A stretch of DNA of 9,962 nucleotides from Smithella sp. ME-1. Its GTDB lineage: Bacteria > Desulfobacterota > Syntrophia > Syntrophales > Smithellaceae. A program made the translations under genes and the position numbers. The stretch covers positions 1 through 9,962 of the forward strand of contig AWGX01000165.1 of assembly GCA_000495415.1 (NCBI GenBank), read 5' to 3'. The first letter of the stretch is position 1. The number at the start of each line of letters is the position of its first letter. The notes beneath the pieces are model-generated. The model ran no database searches. It worked only from the letters and a program-made list of their open reading frames with translations, and was not told the origin of the DNA. Shown one piece after another: positions 1 to 6,337 of the stretch.

Positions 1-1747
1 AGAAAAGGGCGAGTACCTGTGCGCCCGGAAAAAGATAGCGGGGGAAGACACAAAATCTCTATTGCCGAATATCCTGGTAAAGTTCATCGGATCTATTCCC
101 TTTAAAAAATCCATGCGCTGGTCGAATCTCGAGTTTCGCTTTGCAAGACCCATACACTGGATACTGGCCTTATTCGATGGGGAAACGATTTCCTTCACCA
201 TTGAAAACGTCACAAGCGGCAACGAAAGCTACGGTCATCGTTTCATGAGTCCGAAACCTTTTGTCGTGAATAATTTCAAGGACTATCTTGCCAAATGCAA
301 AGAGCACTTTGTAATTGTGGACCCGGATGCACGGAGAGAGACTATCCTTGAAGAAACCAGAAAAGTTGCCGCAGAGGTAAATGGAAACGTCTTTTTCACC
401 GATGATCTTCTCGAAACCGTCACCTTTCTGGTCGAACATCCTACGGCCGTGCGCGGGAGCTTTGACAAGGACTACCTCAAAATCCCGAAAGAAGTCCTCA
501 CCACCACCATGATCGCACATCAGAAATACTTTCCCATAGTCGATGAAGGAGGGCGCTTGCTCCCCTATTTCATCACCATCAACAACACCCTGGCCCGTGA
601 TCCTGCCATCGTTTCCCGGGGAAATGAAAAGGTCATTCGCGCGAGGCTGGCAGATGCAAAATTCTTTTTTGAAGAAGACCAGAAAACACCCCTTGATATA
701 CACTTCGATAAGCTCAAACAGGTGGTGTTTCACACCCAGTTGGGAACGTCCTATGATAAAGTGATGCGTTTCAGGGCACTTTCCGCATATATGGCGGAGC
801 GGATCAATCCCGCCCTGAAGGATACCGTTGACCGGACGGCAGTGCTGGCCAAAGCGGACTTAGAAACGCAAATGGTATATGAATTTGCGGAACTCCAGGG
901 AATAATGGGGCGCGAATATGCCCTCATTGCAGGCGAGAATCCTGTGGTGGCAAAGGCTGTGTATGAGCATTATCTCCCGGTGGCAGCCGGTGGAGATCTT
1001 CCAGAAACAGTTGAAGGAGCCATTGTCAGTATTGCAGACAAGATGGATACCATAGTCGGTTTCTTTGGGGTGAACCTGATACCTACAGGCACCGCTGATC
1101 CTTATGCGTTGAGGCGGCAGGCGTTAGGGATTATAAACATCACCCTCGATAAACAATTCATTTTTAACCTTGACGAACTGATTGATAGAAGCCTGGAGAT
1201 TCTGAGCGATAAACTGAAGAGGTCAAAGGAAAAAGTCAAAGGGGATGTTCTGGAGTTTTTCAAGGGGAGATTTGAAAATCAGATCATTTCTCAAGGATAT
1301 CAATATGATGTGGTCGATGCGGTACTTGCGACGGGATTTACGGATATCGTGGGTTCTTTGAAAAAAATCAACGCCATGGTCTTATTCAAAAGCCATACGG
1401 ATTTCGAACCGCTGGCAATTGCCTTCAAACGAGTCGTCAATATCATCAAGGGCTTTGAACATAGTTCCCTGGACCCGGCACAATTCACGACGGATGCAGA
1501 AAAACGACTATATGACGCCTTTGTAACCATCGGGAAAAAGGTCTTCCTGCATATCGATAAAAGTGAGTATTCATCAGCGTTGACAGAGCTTTCCCTCATA
1601 AGAAAGCCAGTGGATGAGTTATTTGAAAATGTCCTTGTCATGGATAAGAACGAAACAATCAGATTGAACCGCCTCTCTCTCTTGAAGGAAATATCTAATC
1701 TCTTTCATGAGATAGCTGATTTTTCAAAAATTGTCACACAAACATGA
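1..1747 (+). CDS. glyS: Glycyl-tRNA synthetase beta subunit (5' end outside window)
   Basis: Beta subunit of the bacterial alpha2-beta2 glycyl-tRNA synthetase, a cytoplasmic enzyme that charges tRNA-Gly with glycine. The beta chain mainly supplies tRNA recognition. The frame is open from base 2, and the residues before the first possible start (TTG at 62) already read as GlyS (GEYLCARKKIAGED), so this is a fragment and not a gene starting at 62. About 581 residues are present; the family is about 690 long, so roughly 110 N-terminal residues are missing. Family signatures seen: FKKSMRW (109-129), the HD-like segment ADLETQMVYEFAELQGIMGR (854-913), TADPYALRRQA (1091-1123), and AFKRVVNI (1421-1444) in the C-terminal DALR-type anticodon-binding domain. 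It stops at TGA 1745-1747. The alpha subunit gene glyQ would be expected just upstream, outside the window. No frameshift or missing motif was seen in the visible part. Confidence 0.97.
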   Translation, partial: EKGEYLCARKKIAGEDTKSLLPNILVKFIGSIPFKKSMRWSNLEFRFARPIHWILALFDGETISFTIENVTSGNESYGHRFMSPKPFVVNNFKDYLAKCKEHFVIVDPDARRETILEETRKVAAEVNGNVFFTDDLLETVTFLVEHPTAVRGSFDKDYLKIPKEVLTTTMIAHQKYFPIVDEGGRLLPYFITINNTLARDPAIVSRGNEKVIRARLADAKFFFEEDQKTPLDIHFDKLKQVVFHTQLGTSYDKVMRFRALSAYMAERINPALKDTVDRTAVLAKADLETQMVYEFAELQGIMGREYALIAGENPVVAKAVYEHYLPVAAGGDLPETVEGAIVSIADKMDTIVGFFGVNLIPTGTADPYALRRQALGIINITLDKQFIFNLDELIDRSLEILSDKLKRSKEKVKGDVLEFFKGRFENQIISQGYQYDVVDAVLATGFTDIVGSLKKINAMVLFKSHTDFEPLAIAFKRVVNIIKGFEHSSLDPAQFTTDAEKRLYDAFVTIGKKVFLHIDKSEYSSALTELSLIRKPVDELFENVLVMDKNETIRLNRLSLLKEISNLFHEIADFSKIVTQT

Positions 1748-1749
1748 GC

Positions 1750-1782
1750 GGGGGTTTCCATTTCCAAAGGACACCGACCCCC
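1750..1782 (+). terminator. Weak hairpin just after glyS, possible terminator
   Basis: Three bases after the glyS stop, GGGGGT (1750-1755) can pair with ACCCCC (1777-1782) around a 21-base loop. The loop contains a smaller TCC-AAA-GGA hairpin. There is no U-run after the stem, so this is not a classic intrinsic terminator. It could be a 3' stabilising structure or chance. Confidence 0.25.
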
Positions 1783-1785
1783 AAC

Positions 1786-1863
1786 AGGAGGATTATTCAT
1801 GTCATGACGCTTTTGTCCTGTCTCTGCAAACCAGGCAGGTGGCAACACGTTGCCAGCTCATGA
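1786..1863 (+). other. Strong RBS with two-codon minigene and overlapping 19-codon ORF
   Basis: A perfect AGGAGG (1786-1791) sits 7 bases before ATG 1799. That reading frame is only ATG TCA TGA (1799-1807). Its stop overlaps a second ATG at 1804 (ATGA arrangement), which opens a 19-codon frame ending at TGA 1861-1863 (M T L L S C L C K P G R W Q H V A S S). I recognise neither peptide. The layout fits a translated leader with reinitiation, or the decayed start of a gene once downstream of glyS. It could also be chance: only the Shine-Dalgarno match and its spacing support translation. Confidence 0.25.
1840..1855. repeat. Inverted repeat upstream of the pilB-like gene
   Basis: TGGCAAC and GTTGCCA (7 bp each) flank a 2-bp centre, making a near-perfect dyad. 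As RNA it would form a small hairpin; as DNA it could be an operator. It lies about 140 bp before the pilB-like start. An AT-rich stretch follows, including AAGAAAAA (1863-1870) complementary to TTTTTCTT (1884-1891). Confidence 0.4.
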
Positions 1864-1992
1864 AGAAAAAGATTGTATTGAAATTTTTCTTATTCTGATT
1901 TAGCCTTAGCAAAGTGCATCATTATTATACCATTCACAACAATCGAGCCCTTGATTTCACTATGCAAAAGACACACGAAAGCAGGTTGATCA

Positions 1993-4284
1993 ATGCTTGA
2001 CAATATAACAACAGAAGCGAATCAACTCGACCTTGAGGAGATACTCCGTATCCGCAAGGCGTTGCAGAATATTACCAATCGGATTCACGCAGCGCAGAAC
2101 ATCAGGCAGATACTCATAGATCTAAAAGACGGCATTCTGGATGTCTTCAACGCACAATCCATCACAATCTATGTGGCAGATAAGGTAAGAAAAGAAATCA
2201 TCTCCATGTTTCTTGTCGGCTCCCAGCTGAAGGAAATCCGCGTTCCTATCAACAATAAAAGCATTGCGGGTTATGTGGCAAATACGGGGAAGTCGGTGAA
2301 TATCGCCGATGTCTACGACAAGGAAGAACTCGAGAGAATTGACCCGGCCATGTCTTTCGATTACAGCTGGGACAAAAAATCAGGCTTTAAGACAACGGAA
2401 GTTCTGGCTGCTCCCATCTTCCATGAACAAGCGCTCAAAGGGGTCATCCAGATTCTTAATAAAAAAGGTGGAGAAAAATTTTCCGAAGCGGAACACGGGT
2501 TTTTACGGGAAATTGCCGAAGTTCTTGGCGTGGCTTTCCACAATCAGGAACGATTCGCAAGAAGACGGAAAACAAAGTTTGACTTTCTTATAAGTCGTGG
2601 CCTCCTTAAAGAGGAACAACTGGACAGCGCCTGGGAAGAAGCAAGAGAAAAAAGAGAAAATATGGAAGATTTTCTCATGGGAAAATATAAGATAACAAAG
2701 GATGATATTTCCAAGGCTTATGAAGAATTCTTTCGTTGCAAGGTGATCCCGTTTAATGACAAATTTCCCATTCCGGGAGAATTATTAAGAAATGTAAAAA
2801 AAGAATATCTGCGACGTGAATTATGGGTTCCCCTTGAAAAAAAGGACGGGAATGTGCATGTCATTGTCGATGATCCCAACAACATCATCAAGCGGGACAC
2901 CATTGAGAGCATACTAAAAACCAAGTCCGTAAAGTATAATGTTGCTCTCACGGATGACATATTGAAGTATATAAACCTGTTTTTCGCATCTCATGAAGAT
3001 GTGTCGTCCATCGACGATATTTTGGGAAGGCTTGATTCTGATGAGGAGTTCGAAGAAGAGGGTGAAGTTGTTACCGAATCGGACAGCGTCATTATGCAGC
3101 TCGTGAATAAAATTATCAATGACGCATACACACGGCGAACATCCGACATTCACATCGAGCCCAACATCGCAAAGAAAAATGTGGAAATCCGCTACAGGAT
3201 CGATGGGGACTGCATGATTTACCAGACCCTCCCCTACAGTTACCGGGCGGCCATCGTTTCACGAATCAAGATAATGTCCAATCTTGACATTACGGTAAAA
3301 AGACTTCCTCAGGACGGAAAAATAAAATTCAAACGCTCCAGCGGAGGGGATGAAATTGAGCTCCGTGTTGCCACCATACCCACCCAGGGCGGCGTTGAAG
3401 ACGTAGTCATGCGAATCCTTGCCAAAGGATCAACCATGCCGCTGGATGCCATGGGCTTGTCTGATAGAAACAACGAGGAGCTCATAAAGTGCGCCGAGAA
3501 ACCCTATGGCATGATCCTTGTCGTGGGTCCTACGGGGTCGGGAAAAACCACGACTCTTCATGCGGTTCTCCACCATATCAATAAGCCGGACAGGAAGATC
3601 TGGACCGCGGAAGACCCTGTTGAAATCACGCAGTACGGCCTCCGTCAGGTACAGGTACAGCCCAAGATAGGGTTCGACTTTGCCGCTGCCATGCGCGCTT
3701 TTCTCCGCGCCGATCCGGATGTCATTATGGTGGGTGAAATGAGAGATTACGAAACGGCAAAGACAGGCGTTGAGGCGTCATTGACGGGGCATTTGGTGTT
3801 CAGTACCCTCCATACCAACAGCGCCCCTGAAACCGTCGTTCGCCTTCTTGATATGGGCATCGACCCCCTCAATTTTGCAGATTCTCTTCTTTGCATTCTC
3901 GCCCAGCGGCTTGTGAGAACTCTATGCAAAAACTGCAAAGAAGCTTACCGCCCGACCCGGGAAGAATTTGATGATATTGAAGAAAGTTACGGTCCGGAAT
4001 ATTTTGCGAAGCTCAACATCCCATATACCGCCGATCTCACCCTCTACCGGCCCAAGGGTTGCGATGCCTGCGATAAAACAGGCTACAAGGGAAGAATGGG
4101 AATTCACGAAATCCTCGTCAATACGGACGAGGTGAAAAAGCTGATACAGCATCGGGCATCCGTCGAGACTATCCGTGATCTGGCCCTTACCGAAGGCATG
4201 ACCACGCTGCTCCAGGATGGCATTTACAAGACGCTGAAGGGCTTCACCGATTTCAAACAGGTTCGTCGAGTCTGCATCAAGTGA
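1993..4284 (+). CDS. GAF-domain PilB/GspE-type assembly ATPase
   Basis: Hexameric AAA-like ATPase of the type IV pilus extension / type II secretion family, expected to act on the cytoplasmic face of the inner membrane. The 763 residues divide into a GAF domain (about 37-187), an MshEN-like N2 domain (about 193-335), a strongly acidic linker (about 340-360) and the ATPase. ATPase motifs are complete: Asp box SDIHIEP (384-390) and RYRIDG (400-405), Walker A GPTGSGKTT (512-520), Walker B DPDVIMVGEMRD (574-585, catalytic Glu582), His box with His600 and His607, and a zinc-binding tetracysteine C645/C648/C690/C693. The usual PilB is about 570 residues; the excess is the GAF domain. The MshEN motif positions are degenerate: KFD replaces RLG and MED replaces LGE. 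The start is ATG 1993 with a modest AGCAGG at 1980-1985. No pilC, pilT or pilin gene is nearby. An extension or export ATPase is more likely than a PilT retraction motor, because the N2 domain and tetracysteine are present. PilB versus GspE cannot be settled here. Confidence 0.93.
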   Translation: MLDNITTEANQLDLEEILRIRKALQNITNRIHAAQNIRQILIDLKDGILDVFNAQSITIYVADKVRKEIISMFLVGSQLKEIRVPINNKSIAGYVANTGKSVNIADVYDKEELERIDPAMSFDYSWDKKSGFKTTEVLAAPIFHEQALKGVIQILNKKGGEKFSEAEHGFLREIAEVLGVAFHNQERFARRRKTKFDFLISRGLLKEEQLDSAWEEAREKRENMEDFLMGKYKITKDDISKAYEEFFRCKVIPFNDKFPIPGELLRNVKKEYLRRELWVPLEKKDGNVHVIVDDPNNIIKRDTIESILKTKSVKYNVALTDDILKYINLFFASHEDVSSIDDILGRLDSDEEFEEEGEVVTESDSVIMQLVNKIINDAYTRRTSDIHIEPNIAKKNVEIRYRIDGDCMIYQTLPYSYRAAIVSRIKIMSNLDITVKRLPQDGKIKFKRSSGGDEIELRVATIPTQGGVEDVVMRILAKGSTMPLDAMGLSDRNNEELIKCAEKPYGMILVVGPTGSGKTTTLHAVLHHINKPDRKIWTAEDPVEITQYGLRQVQVQPKIGFDFAAAMRAFLRADPDVIMVGEMRDYETAKTGVEASLTGHLVFSTLHTNSAPETVVRLLDMGIDPLNFADSLLCILAQRLVRTLCKNCKEAYRPTREEFDDIEESYGPEYFAKLNIPYTADLTLYRPKGCDACDKTGYKGRMGIHEILVNTDEVKKLIQHRASVETIRDLALTEGMTTLLQDGIYKTLKGFTDFKQVRRVCIK

Positions 4285-4311
4285 CACTCAAGCCATGAAT
4301 CCTATTCGAGA

Positions 4312-5073
4312 TTAAGGAACATCGCCCTTCCCTGGACCCGTATCAGGATCGTCATCGAATATATATCCCACAGAACGCAGGCTTCGGAAAAAAACGGGAT
4401 TATGGGGATCGTCCTCGAAGTATTTCCGGAACCGCACAATGAAATTGTCCACAGTCCTGGTTGGCGTGACGCCCATATATCCCCATCCTATCTCGAGAAG
4501 CTCGCTCCTTGTGAGGGGCCTCCCACGGTTTGCAATGAAGAGTTTCAGTATCTTTATTTCCTGCTCTGTCAGCGTAATCTCTCCCGATCGGCAATGTGCA
4601 GTAAACATTTCGAAATTAATGGTGTTTCCACCGAATGTGTAGGTGGAACTCCGGCAGGAATGATTGAATTTGGCAAGACTGGCCTCCTCGCTCCATGCGG
4701 CCCTCATGAGAAGCCGTTCAACTCTGAGAAGAAATTCGTCGAGGTTGAAAGGCTTTGAGAGGTAATCATCCACGCCATAGGACAGCCCCTTCAACCGGTA
4801 CTCGGGCTCACTCTTTGCCGTAAGGATGAGGATGGGAACCCGCTCATCCTCAAGACGGATATTGCGTAGAACCGATAAGCCATCGATGCCGGGAAGCATG
4901 ATATCAAGAATGATAAGTTTGGGCTTCCACTCTTTCCATTCTCTGAGACCGGAGGGACCGTCAGGGGCAATCTTCGCATCGTAGCCCTTGAAGAAAAGAT
5001 TCAACTTCAGACCCTCCGCGATATGCAAGTCATCCTCGATAATGAGTATCCTTTTACCCCCCTCGTTCTTCAT
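4312..5073 (-). CDS. OmpR/PhoB-family response regulator
   Basis: DNA-binding response regulator of 253 residues, the partner of the histidine kinase encoded just upstream. The receiver domain (about 8-122) has the acidic pocket E13/D14/D15, phospho-acceptor D57 in LIILDIMLPG, T85 and K107 in SKPF, all canonical. The C-terminal winged helix (about 155-240) contains TLTEQEIKILKLF and the recognition-helix region RTVDNFIVRFRKYF, ending in the usual RSVGYIF. ATG 5073 is chosen because AGAGGGG lies 7 bases upstream; an in-frame GTG at 5091 would add six residues but has no comparable ribosome-binding site. The gene begins 28 bases after the kinase stop, so the two are probably cotranscribed with the kinase first. 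Proteins of this class bind tandem direct repeats with 11-bp spacing, and such a repeat lies in the divergent promoter region at 6157-6178. The regulated genes are not known. Confidence 0.95.
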   Translation of the reverse strand: MKNEGGKRILIIEDDLHIAEGLKLNLFFKGYDAKIAPDGPSGLREWKEWKPKLIILDIMLPGIDGLSVLRNIRLEDERVPILILTAKSEPEYRLKGLSYGVDDYLSKPFNLDEFLLRVERLLMRAAWSEEASLAKFNHSCRSSTYTFGGNTINFEMFTAHCRSGEITLTEQEIKILKLFIANRGRPLTRSELLEIGWGYMGVTPTRTVDNFIVRFRKYFEDDPHNPVFFRSLRSVGYIFDDDPDTGPGKGDVP

Positions 5074-5101
5074 AAATATTCCCCTCTGCACATATAAACC
5101 C

Positions 5102-6046
5102 TTACGACAGTGTCAGGATGAACGCGGCGCCCTTCCCTCTTCCCCCGCTTTCCACCGTCACCTTTCCCTTGTGAATCCGGGCAATCTGCTGAACCAGATA
5201 CAGCCCCAGACCGCTGCCTTTTGCCGTCATGTTATCGGAATGGCCAATCTGGTAAAATATTCGGAATATCTTTTTGAGTTCGGACTTTTCAATGCCGATC
5301 CCGTTGTCTTCAAATCGTAGCTGTAGGCCTTTCCCGTGGGGAGTAAAACGAATATCGATGCCGGGGTTGGAAGATTCGTTATATTTCATGGCGTTGGTCA
5401 TGATATTCATCAGCAGCATATCGAACAAAGGCGGATTGATGGGGTATAGAATCAACTTTTCAGTGGGGTTGTGTATTCTGATATCAAAATTGTGAAACAT
5501 GTCAGAGTTATTTTGACAAAACAGTGAAACCACATGAAAAAGATCCTCTTCCACTAATTCCTTCCGCCATGTTCCGCTTTCAATGCGGGCAAGGTTCAGA
5601 ATCCGGTTGATGTTATCAAGGAGACGATTGACATCCTGGAGCATGTATCCGATATATCTTATTTGGTCGTCACGGGGAAGTTCATGTTTTGCAAACGTGT
5701 CCAGGTAAAGTTTTAAAGAGGTCACGGGCGTCTTCAGTTCGTGGGTGAAACTGTTGATAAAATTCCTCTGCAATCGGTAGAGTTGCCACGCTTTCTGATA
5801 ATACACAAAAATAACGAAAACCCCTGCAAGAATAATCCCCATGAGAATGGAAAGGACAAGGATGACGACCCAGGTTTTCACTTCGAAAAACTGCGTCGGA
5901 TCGAGATTATACCTCTGAATGACCGTTTTCAGTCCTGCACTGACTTCGATGTACCAGTAGACATAGAGTGCGGAAGACGCGGCGAGGGCCACCACGGAAA
6001 AAATAAAGACTGATACGGGATGGTAAAACCACGCAAATCGGTTCAA
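5102..6046 (-). CDS. Membrane sensor histidine kinase
   Basis: Histidine kinase of about 314 residues in the inner membrane. Two hydrophobic segments (about 11-32 and 59-83) enclose an external loop of only about 25 residues, too small for a folded sensor domain. No HAMP or PAS domain is evident. The H-box NSFTHELKTP has phospho-acceptor His102. The HATPase domain shows the N-box (NIMTNAMKYN), G1 (DNGIGI), F-box (FRIFYQIG) and G2 (GSGLGLYL), so it should be catalytically active. The frame stays open to a TTG at 6118, but that TTG is part of a TTGACA promoter element. The better start is TTG 6046, with GAGGAG (6055-6060) 8 bases upstream, which gives an N-terminus just before the first membrane helix. 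It is followed by the response regulator after 28 bases. With so little exposed sequence, it may sense the membrane itself or a membrane partner. Confidence 0.92.
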   Translation of the reverse strand: MNRFAWFYHPVSVFIFSVVALAASSALYVYWYIEVSAGLKTVIQRYNLDPTQFFEVKTWVVILVLSILMGIILAGVFVIFVYYQKAWQLYRLQRNFINSFTHELKTPVTSLKLYLDTFAKHELPRDDQIRYIGYMLQDVNRLLDNINRILNLARIESGTWRKELVEEDLFHVVSLFCQNNSDMFHNFDIRIHNPTEKLILYPINPPLFDMLLMNIMTNAMKYNESSNPGIDIRFTPHGKGLQLRFEDNGIGIEKSELKKIFRIFYQIGHSDNMTAKGSGLGLYLVQQIARIHKGKVTVESGGRGKGAAFILTLS

Positions 6047-6084
6047 TGATGGAACTCCTCGTGGAAATTGCACATCTCTGTGTT

Positions 6085-6118
6085 CAATATACGTATAACA
6101 GGGGGATACCCCTGTCAA
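6085..6118 (-). promoter_or_regulatory. Kinase/regulator operon promoter with an inverted repeat in the spacer
   Basis: Read on the minus strand, TTGACA (6118-6113) is a perfect -35 box. A weak -10 region within TATACGTATATT follows at about 16-20 bases. Between them lies a perfect inverted repeat, ACAGGGG (6098-6104), GATA, CCCCTGT (6109-6115). Its position, overlapping -35 and filling the spacer, is typical of a repressor site or a MerR-type spacer operator. A transcript from here would have a leader of about 30-40 bases before TTG 6046. The promoter call rests on the -35 match and position only. Confidence 0.5.
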
Positions 6119-6133
6119 TGCACAAATATTGAC
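6114..6133. repeat. Inverted repeat GTCAAT-N8-ATTGAC
   Basis: GTCAAT (6114-6119) and ATTGAC (6128-6133) form a perfect 6-bp dyad with 8 bp between. One arm is the -35 element of the minus-strand kinase promoter. It could be a second operator. On the plus strand, ATTGAC resembles a -35 box but has no matching -10. Confidence 0.35.
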
Positions 6134-6156
6134 CCTCTTTTGTCAGCAATCTCAAG

Positions 6157-6178
6157 ATTTGTAAAACTTTTGTAAAAC
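6157..6178. promoter_or_regulatory. Tandem 11-bp direct repeat, likely response-regulator site
   Basis: ATTTGTAAAAC (6157-6167) is followed directly by TTTTGTAAAAC (6168-6178): two copies, 10 of 11 bases identical, in phase with one DNA helical turn. OmpR/PhoB-family regulators are known to bind such head-to-tail repeats. An OmpR-type regulator is encoded in the adjacent divergent operon. The site lies about 35 bp upstream of the candidate -10 of the radical SAM gene and about 40 bp upstream of the kinase -35. Binding by this particular regulator is inference. Confidence 0.5.
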
Positions 6179-6191
6179 ACCAATACGGGTC

Positions 6192-6227
6192 TTTCCTTCC
6201 CCTGTTTTTTTTCGTATTAATACTCAT
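6192..6227 (+). promoter_or_regulatory. Candidate promoter of the radical SAM gene
   Basis: A TATTAAT element at 6215-6221 lies within the perfect palindrome GTATTAATAC (6214-6223) and is a plausible -10. The -35 position (about 6192-6197, TTTCCT) is a poor match, and an eight-T run occupies 6205-6212. A weak -35 with a direct repeat just upstream would suit an activator-dependent promoter. The expected transcript start is near 6227. Confidence 0.35.
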
Positions 6228-6254
6228 GCCTTGTGTGGCGCCACGAAGGCATGA
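6224..6254 (+). promoter_or_regulatory. Strong hairpin at the 5' end of the radical SAM leader
   Basis: TCATGCCTT (6224-6232) pairs perfectly with AAGGCATGA (6246-6254), a 9-bp stem. The apex is the 10-bp palindrome GTGGCGCCAC (6235-6244). No U-run follows on either strand, so it is not an intrinsic terminator. It lies about where transcription should begin, some 85 bases before the ATG at 6338. It could be an RNA-stabilising 5' stem or a DNA operator. Confidence 0.5.
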
Positions 6255-6337
6255 AAATAAATGACAGCCCCATTCTTGCCATCCCCGTGAAAACGGAGAT
6301 CCGATATTTTAAAAAACGATTAAAGAGAGGAAGTGTT

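Noticed and set aside
62..64. TTG as the start of the glyS reading frame
   Set aside because: The frame is open to base 2 and the upstream residues match GlyS, so the gene continues past the left edge.
170..733. 187-codon open frame antisense to glyS
   Set aside because: It is complementary to conserved GlyS coding sequence, and the product is low-complexity and unrecognisable.
1840..1854. Sigma-54 promoter (TGGCA...TTGC) upstream of the pilB-like gene
   Set aside because: The GG-to-GC spacing is one base shorter than the strict -24/-12 requirement, and the match is better explained by the inverted repeat.
1799..1860. Cyclic-di-GMP riboswitch upstream of the pilB-like gene, suggested by GCAAACCAGGCAGG
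   Set aside because: The conserved GEMM core elements and paired helices could not be assembled.
5074..5091. GTG 5091 as the response regulator start
   Set aside because: ATG 5073 has an AGAGGGG at good spacing, and the extra six residues are outside the receiver fold.
6233..6337. 35-residue N-terminal extension of the radical SAM protein from GTG 6233
   Set aside because: GTG 6233 lies in the hairpin close to the predicted transcript start with no ribosome-binding site; ATG 6338 has GAGAGG at good spacing.
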